This document shows positions 1-5,213 of a stretch of DNA of 5,552 bases, piece by piece (the stretch's first letter is position 1; every line of letters starts with the position of its first letter). The DNA is from Solirubrobacterales bacterium (lineage in GTDB: Bacteria; Actinomycetota; Thermoleophilia; Solirubrobacterales; Solirubrobacteraceae). The stretch spans positions 1 through 5,552 of the forward strand of contig PMKB01000198.1 of NCBI GenBank assembly GCA_003157595.1, written 5' to 3'. Made by a program: the position numbers and the translations under genes. The notes under the pieces were generated by a model. That model was not told the DNA's origin, made no database searches, and was given only the letters and a program-made list of their open reading frames with translations.

Positions 1-795
1 AACGGGACGACGAACTTCATCCTGACGGAGATGACGCGCAGCGGCTGCGACTACGCTGACGCGCTCGCACAGGCGCAGCGCCTGGGATTCGCGGAGGCCG
101 ACCCGACCGACGACGTGGGCGGCGCGGACGCGGCGGCGAAGATGGCGATCCTCGCGCGGCTCGCCTTCGGCGTGCCGGTGCACATCGATGAGGTTCGCTG
201 CGAGGGCATCACGCAGATCACCAGCGACGACATCGCCTACGCGCGCGAGTTCGGCCTGTCGCTGAAGCTGATCGGCACCGCCGAACGGCTCGCCGAGGGC
301 ATCTCGGTGCGGGTGCATCCGACGTTTCTCTACGGCGGCCATCCGCTCGCGTCGGTCGGCGGCGCGTTCAATGCCGTCACCGTCGAGTCGGCGGCGATCA
401 CCGAGATCACGATGTCGGGGCCGGGGGCCGGCGGGTCCCAGACCGCAAGCGCGGTGCTCGGCGACGTCGTCGCGGCGATCGGCGGGGCGCAGACGCTGGC
501 GGCGCCGCTCGATCCGCTGCCGATCATCGAGGACGTCGTGTCGGCCTTCTACCTGCATATGGAAGTCGACGACCGCCCCGGCGTGCTCGCGCAGGTCGCG
601 CAGCTGCTCGGCGATGTCGGCGCGTCGATCAAGTCGGTCGTGCAGCAGGGCCTCGGTGAGCGCGCGCAGCTGATGATGGTCACCCACCCGCTGCCGCGCT
701 CGCAGCTGACCGTCGCGCTCGAAGCGATCGAGGCGCTCGAGCACGTTCGCGCGGCGCCGCGAGCGATCGCCGTCATCAACGAGGAGTTCGTATGA
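1..795 (+). CDS. hom: Homoserine dehydrogenase, C-terminal part (5' end outside the window)
   Basis: Reduces aspartate 4-semialdehyde to homoserine with NAD(P)H, the branch-point step toward threonine and methionine in the cytoplasm. The reading frame is open from base 1, so the ATG at 31 is internal. 264 residues are visible, and the N-terminal Rossmann part (roughly 40% of a usual 430-residue enzyme) is missing. Counting from base 1, residues 1-8 are NGTTNFIL, the family's substrate-domain motif. Residues 32-47 match the family signature ([21 protein letters not shown]), with Asp43 and Lys47 at the spacing of the catalytic Asp/Lys pair. Residues about 183-262 form an ACT domain starting [19 protein letters not shown], the usual site of feedback control by threonine. 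The stop codon overlaps the thrC start by 4 bp (ATGA). I am confident in the family; whether NADH or NADPH is preferred cannot be seen here. Confidence 0.96.
   Translation, partial: NGTTNFILTEMTRSGCDYADALAQAQRLGFAEADPTDDVGGADAAAKMAILARLAFGVPVHIDEVRCEGITQITSDDIAYAREFGLSLKLIGTAERLAEGISVRVHPTFLYGGHPLASVGGAFNAVTVESAAITEITMSGPGAGGSQTASAVLGDVVAAIGGAQTLAAPLDPLPIIEDVVSAFYLHMEVDDRPGVLAQVAQLLGDVGASIKSVVQQGLGERAQLMMVTHPLPRSQLTVALEAIEALEHVRAAPRAIAVINEEFV
781..786 (+). promoter_or_regulatory. Ribosome binding site for thrC, inside hom
   Basis: GAGGAG lies 5 nt before the ATG at 792 and also encodes the Glu-Glu near the C-terminus of homoserine dehydrogenase. It supports the ATG at 792 as the thrC start. 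With the ATGA overlap, it suggests reinitiation by ribosomes finishing hom. Confidence 0.7.
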
Positions 796-1820
796 GCCAG
801 GCGCGCTCTGTCGGGGTGATCGAACGCTTCCGCGACCGGCTGCCGTTCGGGCCGACCGACCCCGTCGTGACGCTCGGTGAGGGCGGCACGCCGCTGGTGC
901 TGGCCGAGCGGCTGTCCGAACGCGTCGGCGCCGAGGTCCACCTCAAGCTCGAAGGGACCAATCCGACCGGGTCGTTCAAGGACCGCGGAATGACCTGCGC
1001 GGTGTCGGCGGCGGTGCGCGAGGGGGCCCAGGCGGTGATCTGCGCGTCGACCGGGAACACGGCTGCCAGCGCCGCCGCCTACGCGGCGAAGGCCGGGCTG
1101 CGCGGCGCCGTGATCGTCCCGGACGGCAAGATCGCGACCGGCAAGCTTGCCCAGGCGCTCGTCCACGGTGCGCGTGTGATCGCGCTGCGCGGCAACTTCG
1201 ACACGGCGCTCGAGCTGGTCCGCGAGCTGGCGGCGCGCCACCCGATCGCACTCGTCAACTCGGTCAACGAGTTCCGTCTCGAGGGTCAGAAGACGGCGGC
1301 GTTCGAGCTGCTCGAGGATCTCGACGGCCGCCTCGACGCGCTCTGCATCCCGGTCGGTAACGCCGGCAACATCACGGCCTACTGGAAGGGCTTCGTCGAG
1401 GCCGGGGCGGCCCCGCGCCTGTTCGGCTTCCAGGCGGCGGGCGCCGCTCCGCTCGTCAACGGCGCCCCGGTGAAGGACCCCGAGACGGTCGCCAGCGCGA
1501 TTCGCATCGGCAACCCGGCGCGCTGGGAAGAGGCGATCGACGCGATGCGCGCCTCGCGCGGGGCGATTCGCGCCGTGACCGACGATGAGATCCTCTCGGC
1601 CTACCGTCTGCTCGCCGCCACCGAGGGCGTCTTCTGCGAGCCGGCCTCGGCCGCTTCGGTTGCGGGGCTGCTCAAATACGGCGCCGACGGCGCCGAGCGG
1701 ATCGCCTGCGTGCTCACCGGCCACGGACTGAAGGACCCCGATGTCGCGCTCGAGCAGGTCGGGGCGGTCGTCCCCTGCGAGCCACAGCTGCGCGCGATCG
1801 AGCGCGCGGTGCTCGGCTAG
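792..1820 (+). CDS. thrC: Threonine synthase
   Basis: PLP-dependent enzyme that converts O-phospho-L-homoserine and water to L-threonine and phosphate, the last step of the pathway, in the cytoplasm. The 342-residue product has the compact length of the actinobacterial/Bacillus type, not the longer E. coli/yeast type. Visible marks are TLGEGGTPL at 27-35, [11 protein letters not shown] at 57-67 with Lys63 as the expected Schiff-base lysine, STGNTAAS at 86-93, the GNAGN loop at 189-193 that should hold the PLP phosphate, EPASAAS at 283-289 and TGHGLKD at 309-315. All key motifs are present, so the enzyme should be active. The start is set by a GAGGAG 5 nt upstream and the 4-bp overlap with hom. 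The stop TAG shares one base with the GTG start of thrB. The related enzymes cysteate synthase and threonine dehydratase are less likely given the operon. Confidence 0.97.
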   Translation: MSQARSVGVIERFRDRLPFGPTDPVVTLGEGGTPLVLAERLSERVGAEVHLKLEGTNPTGSFKDRGMTCAVSAAVREGAQAVICASTGNTAASAAAYAAKAGLRGAVIVPDGKIATGKLAQALVHGARVIALRGNFDTALELVRELAARHPIALVNSVNEFRLEGQKTAAFELLEDLDGRLDALCIPVGNAGNITAYWKGFVEAGAAPRLFGFQAAGAAPLVNGAPVKDPETVASAIRIGNPARWEEAIDAMRASRGAIRAVTDDEILSAYRLLAATEGVFCEPASAASVAGLLKYGADGAERIACVLTGHGLKDPDVALEQVGAVVPCEPQLRAIERAVLG

Positions 1821-2665
1821 TGGGCGCGTCGGTGACGGTTCGGGTGCCGGCCTCATCGGCGAACCTGGGGCCGGGCTTCGACTGCTTTGCCGCCGCGCTG
1901 GGCTTGTACCTGGAACTGGAGGTGAGCGAGGCGGAGCGCTTCGAGCTCGTCAGCGAGCTTGACGTTCGCCGCGACCGCTCGAATCTGGTGGTCGTCGCCT
2001 TCGAGCGGCTGGCGCCGGCGAGCGGCCACCGCTTCGAGGTGCGCTCAGAGATCCCGCTGAGCGGTGGACTGGGCTCGAGCGCAGCGGCGGTCGTCGCCGG
2101 GCTGGTGGCGGCGCAGGCGCTGAGCGGCGGCGACGCACCGCTGCTCGAGCTGGCCACCGACCTCGAGGGGCACCCGGACAACGTCGCCGCCGCGCTGCTC
2201 GGCGGTGTGGTGGTCTGCGCCGACGGCGAGCCGTACCGCCTCGAGCCGCCCGCAGAGCTCGAGGCGCTGCTGGTCGTACCGCACCGCGCCGTGGGCACTC
2301 AGCGTGCGCGCGCTGCGCTGCCCGCGTCGGTGCCGCTGGCCGACGCGGTCTACAACACCGCTCACGGCGCGCTGCTGATGATCGGCCTGGCCGGCGGCGA
2401 CTCCGGGCTGGTGGCCCGCGGGCTCGGCGATCTGCTGCACCAGCCCTACCGGGCGCACCTCTACCCGCGCTCGGCCGAGCTGATGCGCAGCGTGACGGAG
2501 CTGGGCGCGCTCGGGGCGACGATCTCCGGCGCCGGGCCGACGGTGCTGGTGTGGGTCCGGCGCTCCGCCGCCGCGGCCGTCGCCGCGACGCTGCGCGAGC
2601 GGGTCGCGGCGTGGGCGCAGGTTCTGGCTGCGCCGTTCGTCGCCGGCGGCGCCGTGGTGATCTAG
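1820..2665 (+). CDS. thrB: Homoserine kinase (GHMP family)
   Basis: Phosphorylates L-homoserine with ATP to give O-phosphohomoserine, the substrate of the threonine synthase encoded just upstream. The 281-residue product is slightly shorter than the E. coli enzyme but has all three GHMP motifs. Motif 1 is PASSANLGPGFD at 10-21. Motif 2 is the ATP-phosphate loop IPLSGGLGSSAAA at 78-90, followed by EGHPDNV at 116-122, the conserved Glu/Asp/Asn stretch of homoserine kinases. Motif 3 is GATISGAGPT at 232-241. The GTG at 1820 places motif 1 at the usual distance from the N-terminus and overlaps the thrC stop as TAGTG. I see no good Shine-Dalgarno sequence before it, so translation probably depends on coupling to thrC. 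It is the last gene of the operon; the next gene runs on the opposite strand. Confidence 0.96.
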   Translation: MGASVTVRVPASSANLGPGFDCFAAALGLYLELEVSEAERFELVSELDVRRDRSNLVVVAFERLAPASGHRFEVRSEIPLSGGLGSSAAAVVAGLVAAQALSGGDAPLLELATDLEGHPDNVAAALLGGVVVCADGEPYRLEPPAELEALLVVPHRAVGTQRARAALPASVPLADAVYNTAHGALLMIGLAGGDSGLVARGLGDLLHQPYRAHLYPRSAELMRSVTELGALGATISGAGPTVLVWVRRSAAAAVAATLRERVAAWAQVLAAPFVAGGAVVI

Positions 2666-2835
2666 GAAGCCCGCTCAGTACCCCCGCGCAGGCGGCGGCG
2701 GATCAGCGTGGCTGCCGGCGTCCTTGGTCGCGGCAATGGCTGTGCCTGCCGCGGCCCCCTGCGCGCTGACCGGCTCGATCCGCGGCTCGCCAGCCCCGCG
2801 CGCGGAGTATCGAGACGGCTTCTAGGCTGCCTTCT

Positions 2836-2864
2836 CCGGGGCGCCGGCCCACTCGGCGCCCGGG
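2836..2864. terminator. GC-rich hairpin, possible terminator of the thr operon
   Basis: GGGCGCCG (2839-2846) pairs perfectly with CGGCGCCC (2854-2861) around a 7-nt loop. Two more pairs (2836-2837 with 2863-2864) follow one G/G mismatch. No T-run follows on either strand, so it is not a textbook intrinsic terminator. In very GC-rich actinomycetes, hairpins without a U-tract are often proposed to work. Its place between convergent genes is the main support. Confidence 0.3.
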
Positions 2865-2883
2865 TGCGCGGCGAGGGCTGACG

Positions 2884-2930
2884 CGACGATCGCGATCGCC
2901 GCCACGATCAGCGGGCGATCGTGATCGTCG
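2884..2930. repeat. Inverted repeat with 17-bp arms, possible bidirectional terminator
   Basis: The arm 2884-2900 is complementary to 2914-2930 over 17 positions, with a 13-nt loop (2901-2913). The only imperfection is position 2892 against 2922. It is a G-U wobble in RNA copied from the plus strand and a C/A mismatch in RNA from the minus strand, so the hairpin is better on the thrB side. The element contains five GATC tetramers and the palindrome GCGATCGC (2892-2899). No T-run follows on either side. Termination, transcript 3'-end protection, or a dispersed palindromic repeat are all possible; copy number in the genome would decide. Confidence 0.7.
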
Positions 2931-2965
2931 GCGCCGCTTCCGCCACAACGCTTCGGGAAGGCCCG

Positions 2966-3529
2966 CTAGGTCGTCGGTGTCGCGGCACCGACCGCAGCGA
3001 GCGTCGCGTAGTAGAGCCGGTGGCGACCGACGCGGACCTCATCACCGTGGGCGAGCGGGCTCCACTCGACGCGCTGGCCGTTGACGAACACGCCGTTGAG
3101 GCTGCGGTCGTCGAGCACGCGCAGGCCGTCCGCGCCACGGACGATCAGCGCGTGGCGGCGCGACACGGTCGGATCGTCGAAGCGGACGTCGGCCGCCAGG
3201 CCGCGGCCGATCCGTGTCCATTCGCGCGTCAGCGGTACGACGACGACCTCGTCGCCGTCCTCGAAGCAGATGTACTCGCCGGGGTCGCCGAGCAGCGCAG
3301 CCGGCTCGGCAAGCCAGACCGGAAGCTCACGCTCCTCCTGCGGTTCGCCGGCCTCGACGGCGGTGGCGCCGGCGGTCTGCGACGGCAGCTCGAGCGGCTC
3401 GAGTGCCGGGGACCCGCAGACCGCGCAGACCGTCGCCGGGTCGCCGACCGTCAGCGTGGTCACCTCCCCGCAGTGTGCGCATCGAAACGGCAGGTTCTCC
3501 GCAACGGTCTCCGAACGCCGCTCGTTCAT
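2966..3529 (-). CDS. Zinc-ribbon and FHA domain protein
   Basis: Probable cytoplasmic adaptor that reads phosphothreonine in a Ser/Thr-kinase pathway. The 187 residues begin with a zinc-ribbon-like module: Cys17-x2-Cys20 and Cys35-x2-Cys38. An acidic, low-complexity linker follows (about 41-85), then an FHA domain (about 86-175). The FHA landmarks are all present: IGR at 107-109, SRRH at 123-126, the Asn-Gly pairs at 145-146 and 150-151, and HGDEVRVG at 161-168. There is no transmembrane segment or catalytic domain. The start ATG (3527-3529) has a strong GGGAGG site 7 nt upstream. The gene faces away from the small CxxC-protein gene and converges on thrB. The partner kinase is not in the window. 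Family assignment is firm; the phosphorylated ligand and any physiological role are unknown. Confidence 0.92.
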   Translation of the reverse strand: MNERRSETVAENLPFRCAHCGEVTTLTVGDPATVCAVCGSPALEPLELPSQTAGATAVEAGEPQEERELPVWLAEPAALLGDPGEYICFEDGDEVVVVPLTREWTRIGRGLAADVRFDDPTVSRRHALIVRGADGLRVLDDRSLNGVFVNGQRVEWSPLAHGDEVRVGRHRLYYATLAAVGAATPTT

Positions 3530-3536
3530 GTCACTG

Positions 3537-3542
3537 CCTCCC
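3537..3542 (-). promoter_or_regulatory. Ribosome binding site of the FHA gene
   Basis: Read on the minus strand this is GGGAGG, 7 nt before the ATG whose first base is 3529. It fixes the start of the zinc-ribbon/FHA protein. It contrasts with the SRPBCC and lipoprotein genes on the other strand, which have no such site. Confidence 0.8.
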
Positions 3543-3561
3543 GGGGGGATCTCGATGCCCC

Positions 3562-3567
3562 ATGATA
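3562..3567 (-). promoter_or_regulatory. Possible -10 element for the FHA gene
   Basis: The minus strand reads TATCAT, five of six bases of the consensus TATAAT, about 32 nt upstream of the FHA start codon. That leaves room for a short leader carrying the GGGAGG site. The hexamer 17 bp further upstream (TATCGG) is a poor -35. A better TTGACG at 3597-3602 is 29 bp away, too far for a normal promoter. The call rests on the -10 match and position only. Confidence 0.3.
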
Positions 3568-3742
3568 GAGACAGCGGGCGGCCACCGATAGTGCGCCGTC
3601 AAGTTCGGCTGGACAGACGTCGGGTGGCTTGTGCCGTCGGTTCGGCCGAGGGCCAGCAGGCGCGGCGCGAATCTGCGCTGCCGCGAGGTGGGGGAGATGC
3701 ACGCGCAGGAACGGCGCCGGCGGCGGCGAAACCTCCAGGCGC

Positions 3743-4027
3743 ATGTCGCGCGACTCATCCCACCCACCGGCCGATCGGCGTCTTGCGGCGACCCAGGGCC
3801 TCGAGCGCCTGCTCCTGCGCGCCGGTGTCGGCGTGCTCGCGGCCGATCGCGCCCGCTGCTGCGACTGCGGCCGAACGCCGCTGATCGGCGAGGAAGTGCA
3901 CCTCTACGAGCGGGGTGCCGTCGTCTGCGAGCTGTGCCGCCCGTTGCGTGTCGCCGCGCCGGCGTCAACCGAGCGTGTCCGCCACAGCGAATACGGGCAG
4001 ACGGTTCGGCTGCGCCGCGCAGCCTGA
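3743..4027 (+). CDS. Small protein with two CxxC pairs, function unknown
   Basis: A 94-residue protein that I cannot name. From the ATG at 3743 it has a polar N-terminus, a short helical stretch rich in Leu/Arg/Ala (about 14-36), and a probable zinc site made of Cys39-Cys40-x-Cys42 and Cys62-x2-Cys65, separated by about 20 residues (CRTPLIG-like turn, then VHLYERG and VVCELCRPL). A basic tail with RVRHSEYGQTVRL follows. The spacing suits a small treble-clef or zinc-ribbon fold. It resembles an uncharacterised conserved family I associate with Thermoleophilia, but that is from memory. The start is uncertain: there is no clear ribosome binding site before 3743, and the frame is open upstream to a TTG at 3629, where the translation is Arg/Gly-rich and unconvincing. 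A weak hairpin (4066-4078) lies between this gene and the next. No membrane segment is seen. Confidence 0.72.
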   Translation: MSRDSSHPPADRRLAATQGLERLLLRAGVGVLAADRARCCDCGRTPLIGEEVHLYERGAVVCELCRPLRVAAPASTERVRHSEYGQTVRLRRAA

Positions 4028-4107
4028 GCGCGGCGCGGATCCGCCACTCGCCCCCCGGGCACCCGGCCCGCGTCGGGCTCTGACACATTCCCCGGCCGGC
4101 GAGCGCG

Positions 4108-4113
4108 TAAACT
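4108..4113 (+). promoter_or_regulatory. -10 element (TAAACT) of a probable leaderless promoter
   Basis: TAAACT ends 10 nt before the GTG at 4124, so transcription would start at or within a few bases of the start codon. No Shine-Dalgarno sequence lies between. CTGACA at 4080-4085 resembles a -35, but its 22-nt spacer is too long to be convincing. The same arrangement occurs before the next gene (4624-4629). Confidence 0.5.
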
Positions 4114-4123
4114 GCGCGCCGCT

Positions 4124-4618
4124 GTGGATCCCGTCAACGTCTCGATCACCGTCGGCCGTCCACGCGAGGAGGTTTTCGCCTACCTCGCCGACATCGCCAA
4201 CCACGCGGAGTTCACCGACCACTTCCTCACGGACTGGCATCTGACGCGCGAGGATCCCGTCGGCCGCGGGGCGGGGGCGCGTTTTCGCGTCAAGGCTCCG
4301 CTGCAGCGGTTCAGCTGGATGGGCGTGAGCTTCATCGAGGTGGACGCGCCGTGGCGCATCGTCGAGGCGGGGCGCGGCGGCAAGTACAACCGGATCCGGA
4401 CGATGACGACCTACACGCTCGAGCCGGCGCCCGACGACGGGACGCGCGTGGCGCTGAGCGTCGAGAGCGAGCCGGTCACGATCAGCGACCGGCTGATGGA
4501 GTCGCTCGGCGCACGCAGCTGGACGCGCCGCCAGAACCGCCGTGCGCTGCGCCGCCTGCGCTCGATCCTCGAGGATGGCCGCCACCGCGGCGCGCGCGTG
4601 ACGATCGCCGGCGGCTGA
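4124..4618 (+). CDS. SRPBCC family protein (START/Bet v1-like, polyketide-cyclase type)
   Basis: A 164-residue protein of the helix-grip superfamily that binds hydrophobic ligands in a deep cavity; the ligand and reaction cannot be told from the sequence. The N-terminus NVSITVGRPREEVFAYLADI (5-24) is the typical first strand plus helix, followed by NHAEFTDHFLTDW (26-38), where these proteins usually carry the PxW-like turn. Alternating strands follow, including GAGARFRVKAP, FSWMGVSFIEVDAPWRIVEAG and TYTLEPAPDDGTRVALSVES. The C-terminal helix is strongly basic (WTRRQNRRALRRLRSILEDG), and the last dozen residues form a short tail. No signal peptide or membrane helix is seen, so it is likely cytoplasmic. 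The GTG at 4124 is chosen because the fold starts right after it and a -10-like TAAACT sits 10 nt upstream. The lipoprotein gene begins 20 nt after its stop. Confidence 0.88.
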   Translation: MDPVNVSITVGRPREEVFAYLADIANHAEFTDHFLTDWHLTREDPVGRGAGARFRVKAPLQRFSWMGVSFIEVDAPWRIVEAGRGGKYNRIRTMTTYTLEPAPDDGTRVALSVESEPVTISDRLMESLGARSWTRRQNRRALRRLRSILEDGRHRGARVTIAGG

Positions 4619-4623
4619 GCGAC

Positions 4624-4629
4624 TAGACT
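4624..4629 (+). promoter_or_regulatory. -10 element (TAGACT) of a probable leaderless promoter
   Basis: TAGACT ends 9 nt before the ATG at 4639, inside the 20-nt gap between the SRPBCC and lipoprotein genes. No Shine-Dalgarno sequence precedes the ATG. The gap therefore looks like a promoter and not just spacer within an operon, though read-through from the upstream gene is also possible. GTGACG (4598-4603) is a weak -35 candidate with a 20-nt spacer. Confidence 0.5.
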
Positions 4630-4638
4630 GCCGCGGCG

Positions 4639-5202
4639 ATGGTTGGCAAGCGACTCGGGATGCTGATCGGCGGGGCGATCTGCGCCGCGGCGATATCGGC
4701 CTGCGGCGCCGGTGAGCACGCCTCCTACTCCGACAATCTCGGACCTGGCTACGTTCAGGTCGGCCAGCTCTACTACCAGGTGCAGATTTCGCGCCAGCTG
4801 AACCAGTGGGGCGACGAGGATCGCTACTACCTGCAGGGCTACAGCGCCTCGGAGCTGGCGCTGCCCGTCGCCGACGAATGGTTCGGGGTCTCGATGCAGG
4901 TCTACAACTGGACCAACCGCCCGCACACCCCGACCGGCGAGTTCTTCATCACCGACAGCCTCGGCGACCGCTATGCGCCGTTGACCGGCGGCACGCCGAA
5001 CCCCTACACCTACGTGCCGGCGTTGATCCCCGCCGGCGGCCAGCTGCCGGCGATCGACAGCGACGCCTACACCGGGTGGTCGCAGGGCGAGCTGCTGATC
5101 TTCAAGATCCCCTACACGAGCCTCGTCAACCGGCCTTTCACCCTGCACATCGTGAACCCGGCCGACACCGCGAAGCAGTCGCGGATCGAGCTGGACGTCT
5201 AG
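4639..5202 (+). CDS. Probable lipoprotein, function unknown
   Basis: A 187-residue exported protein. Residues 1-22 form a lipoprotein signal: basic MVGKR, a hydrophobic stretch (LGMLIGGAICAAAI) and the lipobox ISAC with Cys22 as the expected lipidated residue. The mature part has no further membrane segment and is rich in aromatic residues and predicted beta strands: YVQVGQLYYQVQISRQLN (about 38-55), the acidic/aromatic WGDEDRYYLQGY, WFGVSMQVYNWTNRP, EFFITDSLGDRYAPL, and a final LLIFKIPYTSLVNRPFTLHIV. This layout suggests an immunoglobulin-like sandwich similar to DUF4352-type lipoproteins; that is an inference from pattern. The protein would sit on the outer face of the cytoplasmic membrane. 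The ATG at 4639 is supported by the signal peptide and the TAGACT 9 nt upstream. Its stop lies only 11 bp from the stop of the convergent penicillin-binding protein gene. Confidence is high for gene and export, low for function. Confidence 0.88.
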   Translation: MVGKRLGMLIGGAICAAAISACGAGEHASYSDNLGPGYVQVGQLYYQVQISRQLNQWGDEDRYYLQGYSASELALPVADEWFGVSMQVYNWTNRPHTPTGEFFITDSLGDRYAPLTGGTPNPYTYVPALIPAGGQLPAIDSDAYTGWSQGELLIFKIPYTSLVNRPFTLHIVNPADTAKQSRIELDV

Positions 5203-5213
5203 CCCGAGGCCTC

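Larger units (their letters stand above)
2666..2965. other. Convergent intergenic region with inverted repeats
   Basis: These 300 bases separate the thrB stop from the stop of the FHA gene, so the two units converge here. I find no convincing gene. Open frames exist on both strands but lack ribosome binding sites and recognisable protein features. Two inverted repeats lie in the right half (2836-2864 and 2884-2930), where termination of both units would be expected. The left part, 2666-2830, holds nothing I can name. On the minus strand the FHA frame continues past its TAG for 47 sense codons to a TAG at 2822-2824, then 48 more to a TGA at 2675-2677 (see findings). Confidence 0.6.

Noticed and set aside
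549..1856. 435-codon open frame on the minus strand covering nearly all of thrC
   Set aside because: It is antisense to a gene with complete threonine synthase motifs. Its translation is Arg/Asp/Ala-rich with no family resemblance, as expected from high third-position GC.
2822..2905. 27-codon GTG-started minus-strand frame encoding a hydrophobic peptide
   Set aside because: There is no ribosome binding site, it is very short, and its hydrophobic part is a direct product of the inverted repeat.
2703..2948. 81-codon Arg-rich minus-strand frame in the convergent gap
   Set aside because: Low-complexity Arg/Gly composition and overlap with both hairpins suggest a chance frame in GC-rich DNA.
2921..3565. 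214-codon open frame on the plus strand antisense to the FHA gene
   Set aside because: The opposite strand has clear FHA and zinc-ribbon motifs and a strong ribosome binding site. This frame shows no recognisable domain.
3562..3602. TTGACG (3597-3602) paired with TATCAT (3562-3567) as a full minus-strand promoter
   Set aside because: The spacer is 29 bp, far from the usual 16-19. Only the TATCAT element is kept, at low confidence.
3629..3742. TTG-started N-terminal extension of the small CxxC protein
   Set aside because: The extra 38 residues are Arg/Gly/Ala-rich and unlike a folded start, and there is no ribosome binding site for the TTG. The ATG at 3743 is preferred.
4066..4078. GCCCG-CGT-CGGGC hairpin after the small CxxC gene as a terminator
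   Set aside because: The 5-bp stem is too weak and common in DNA of this composition, and no T-run follows.
4411..5148. 245-codon open frame on the minus strand across the SRPBCC and lipoprotein genes
   Set aside because: It spans two well-supported plus-strand genes and has a biased, featureless translation.
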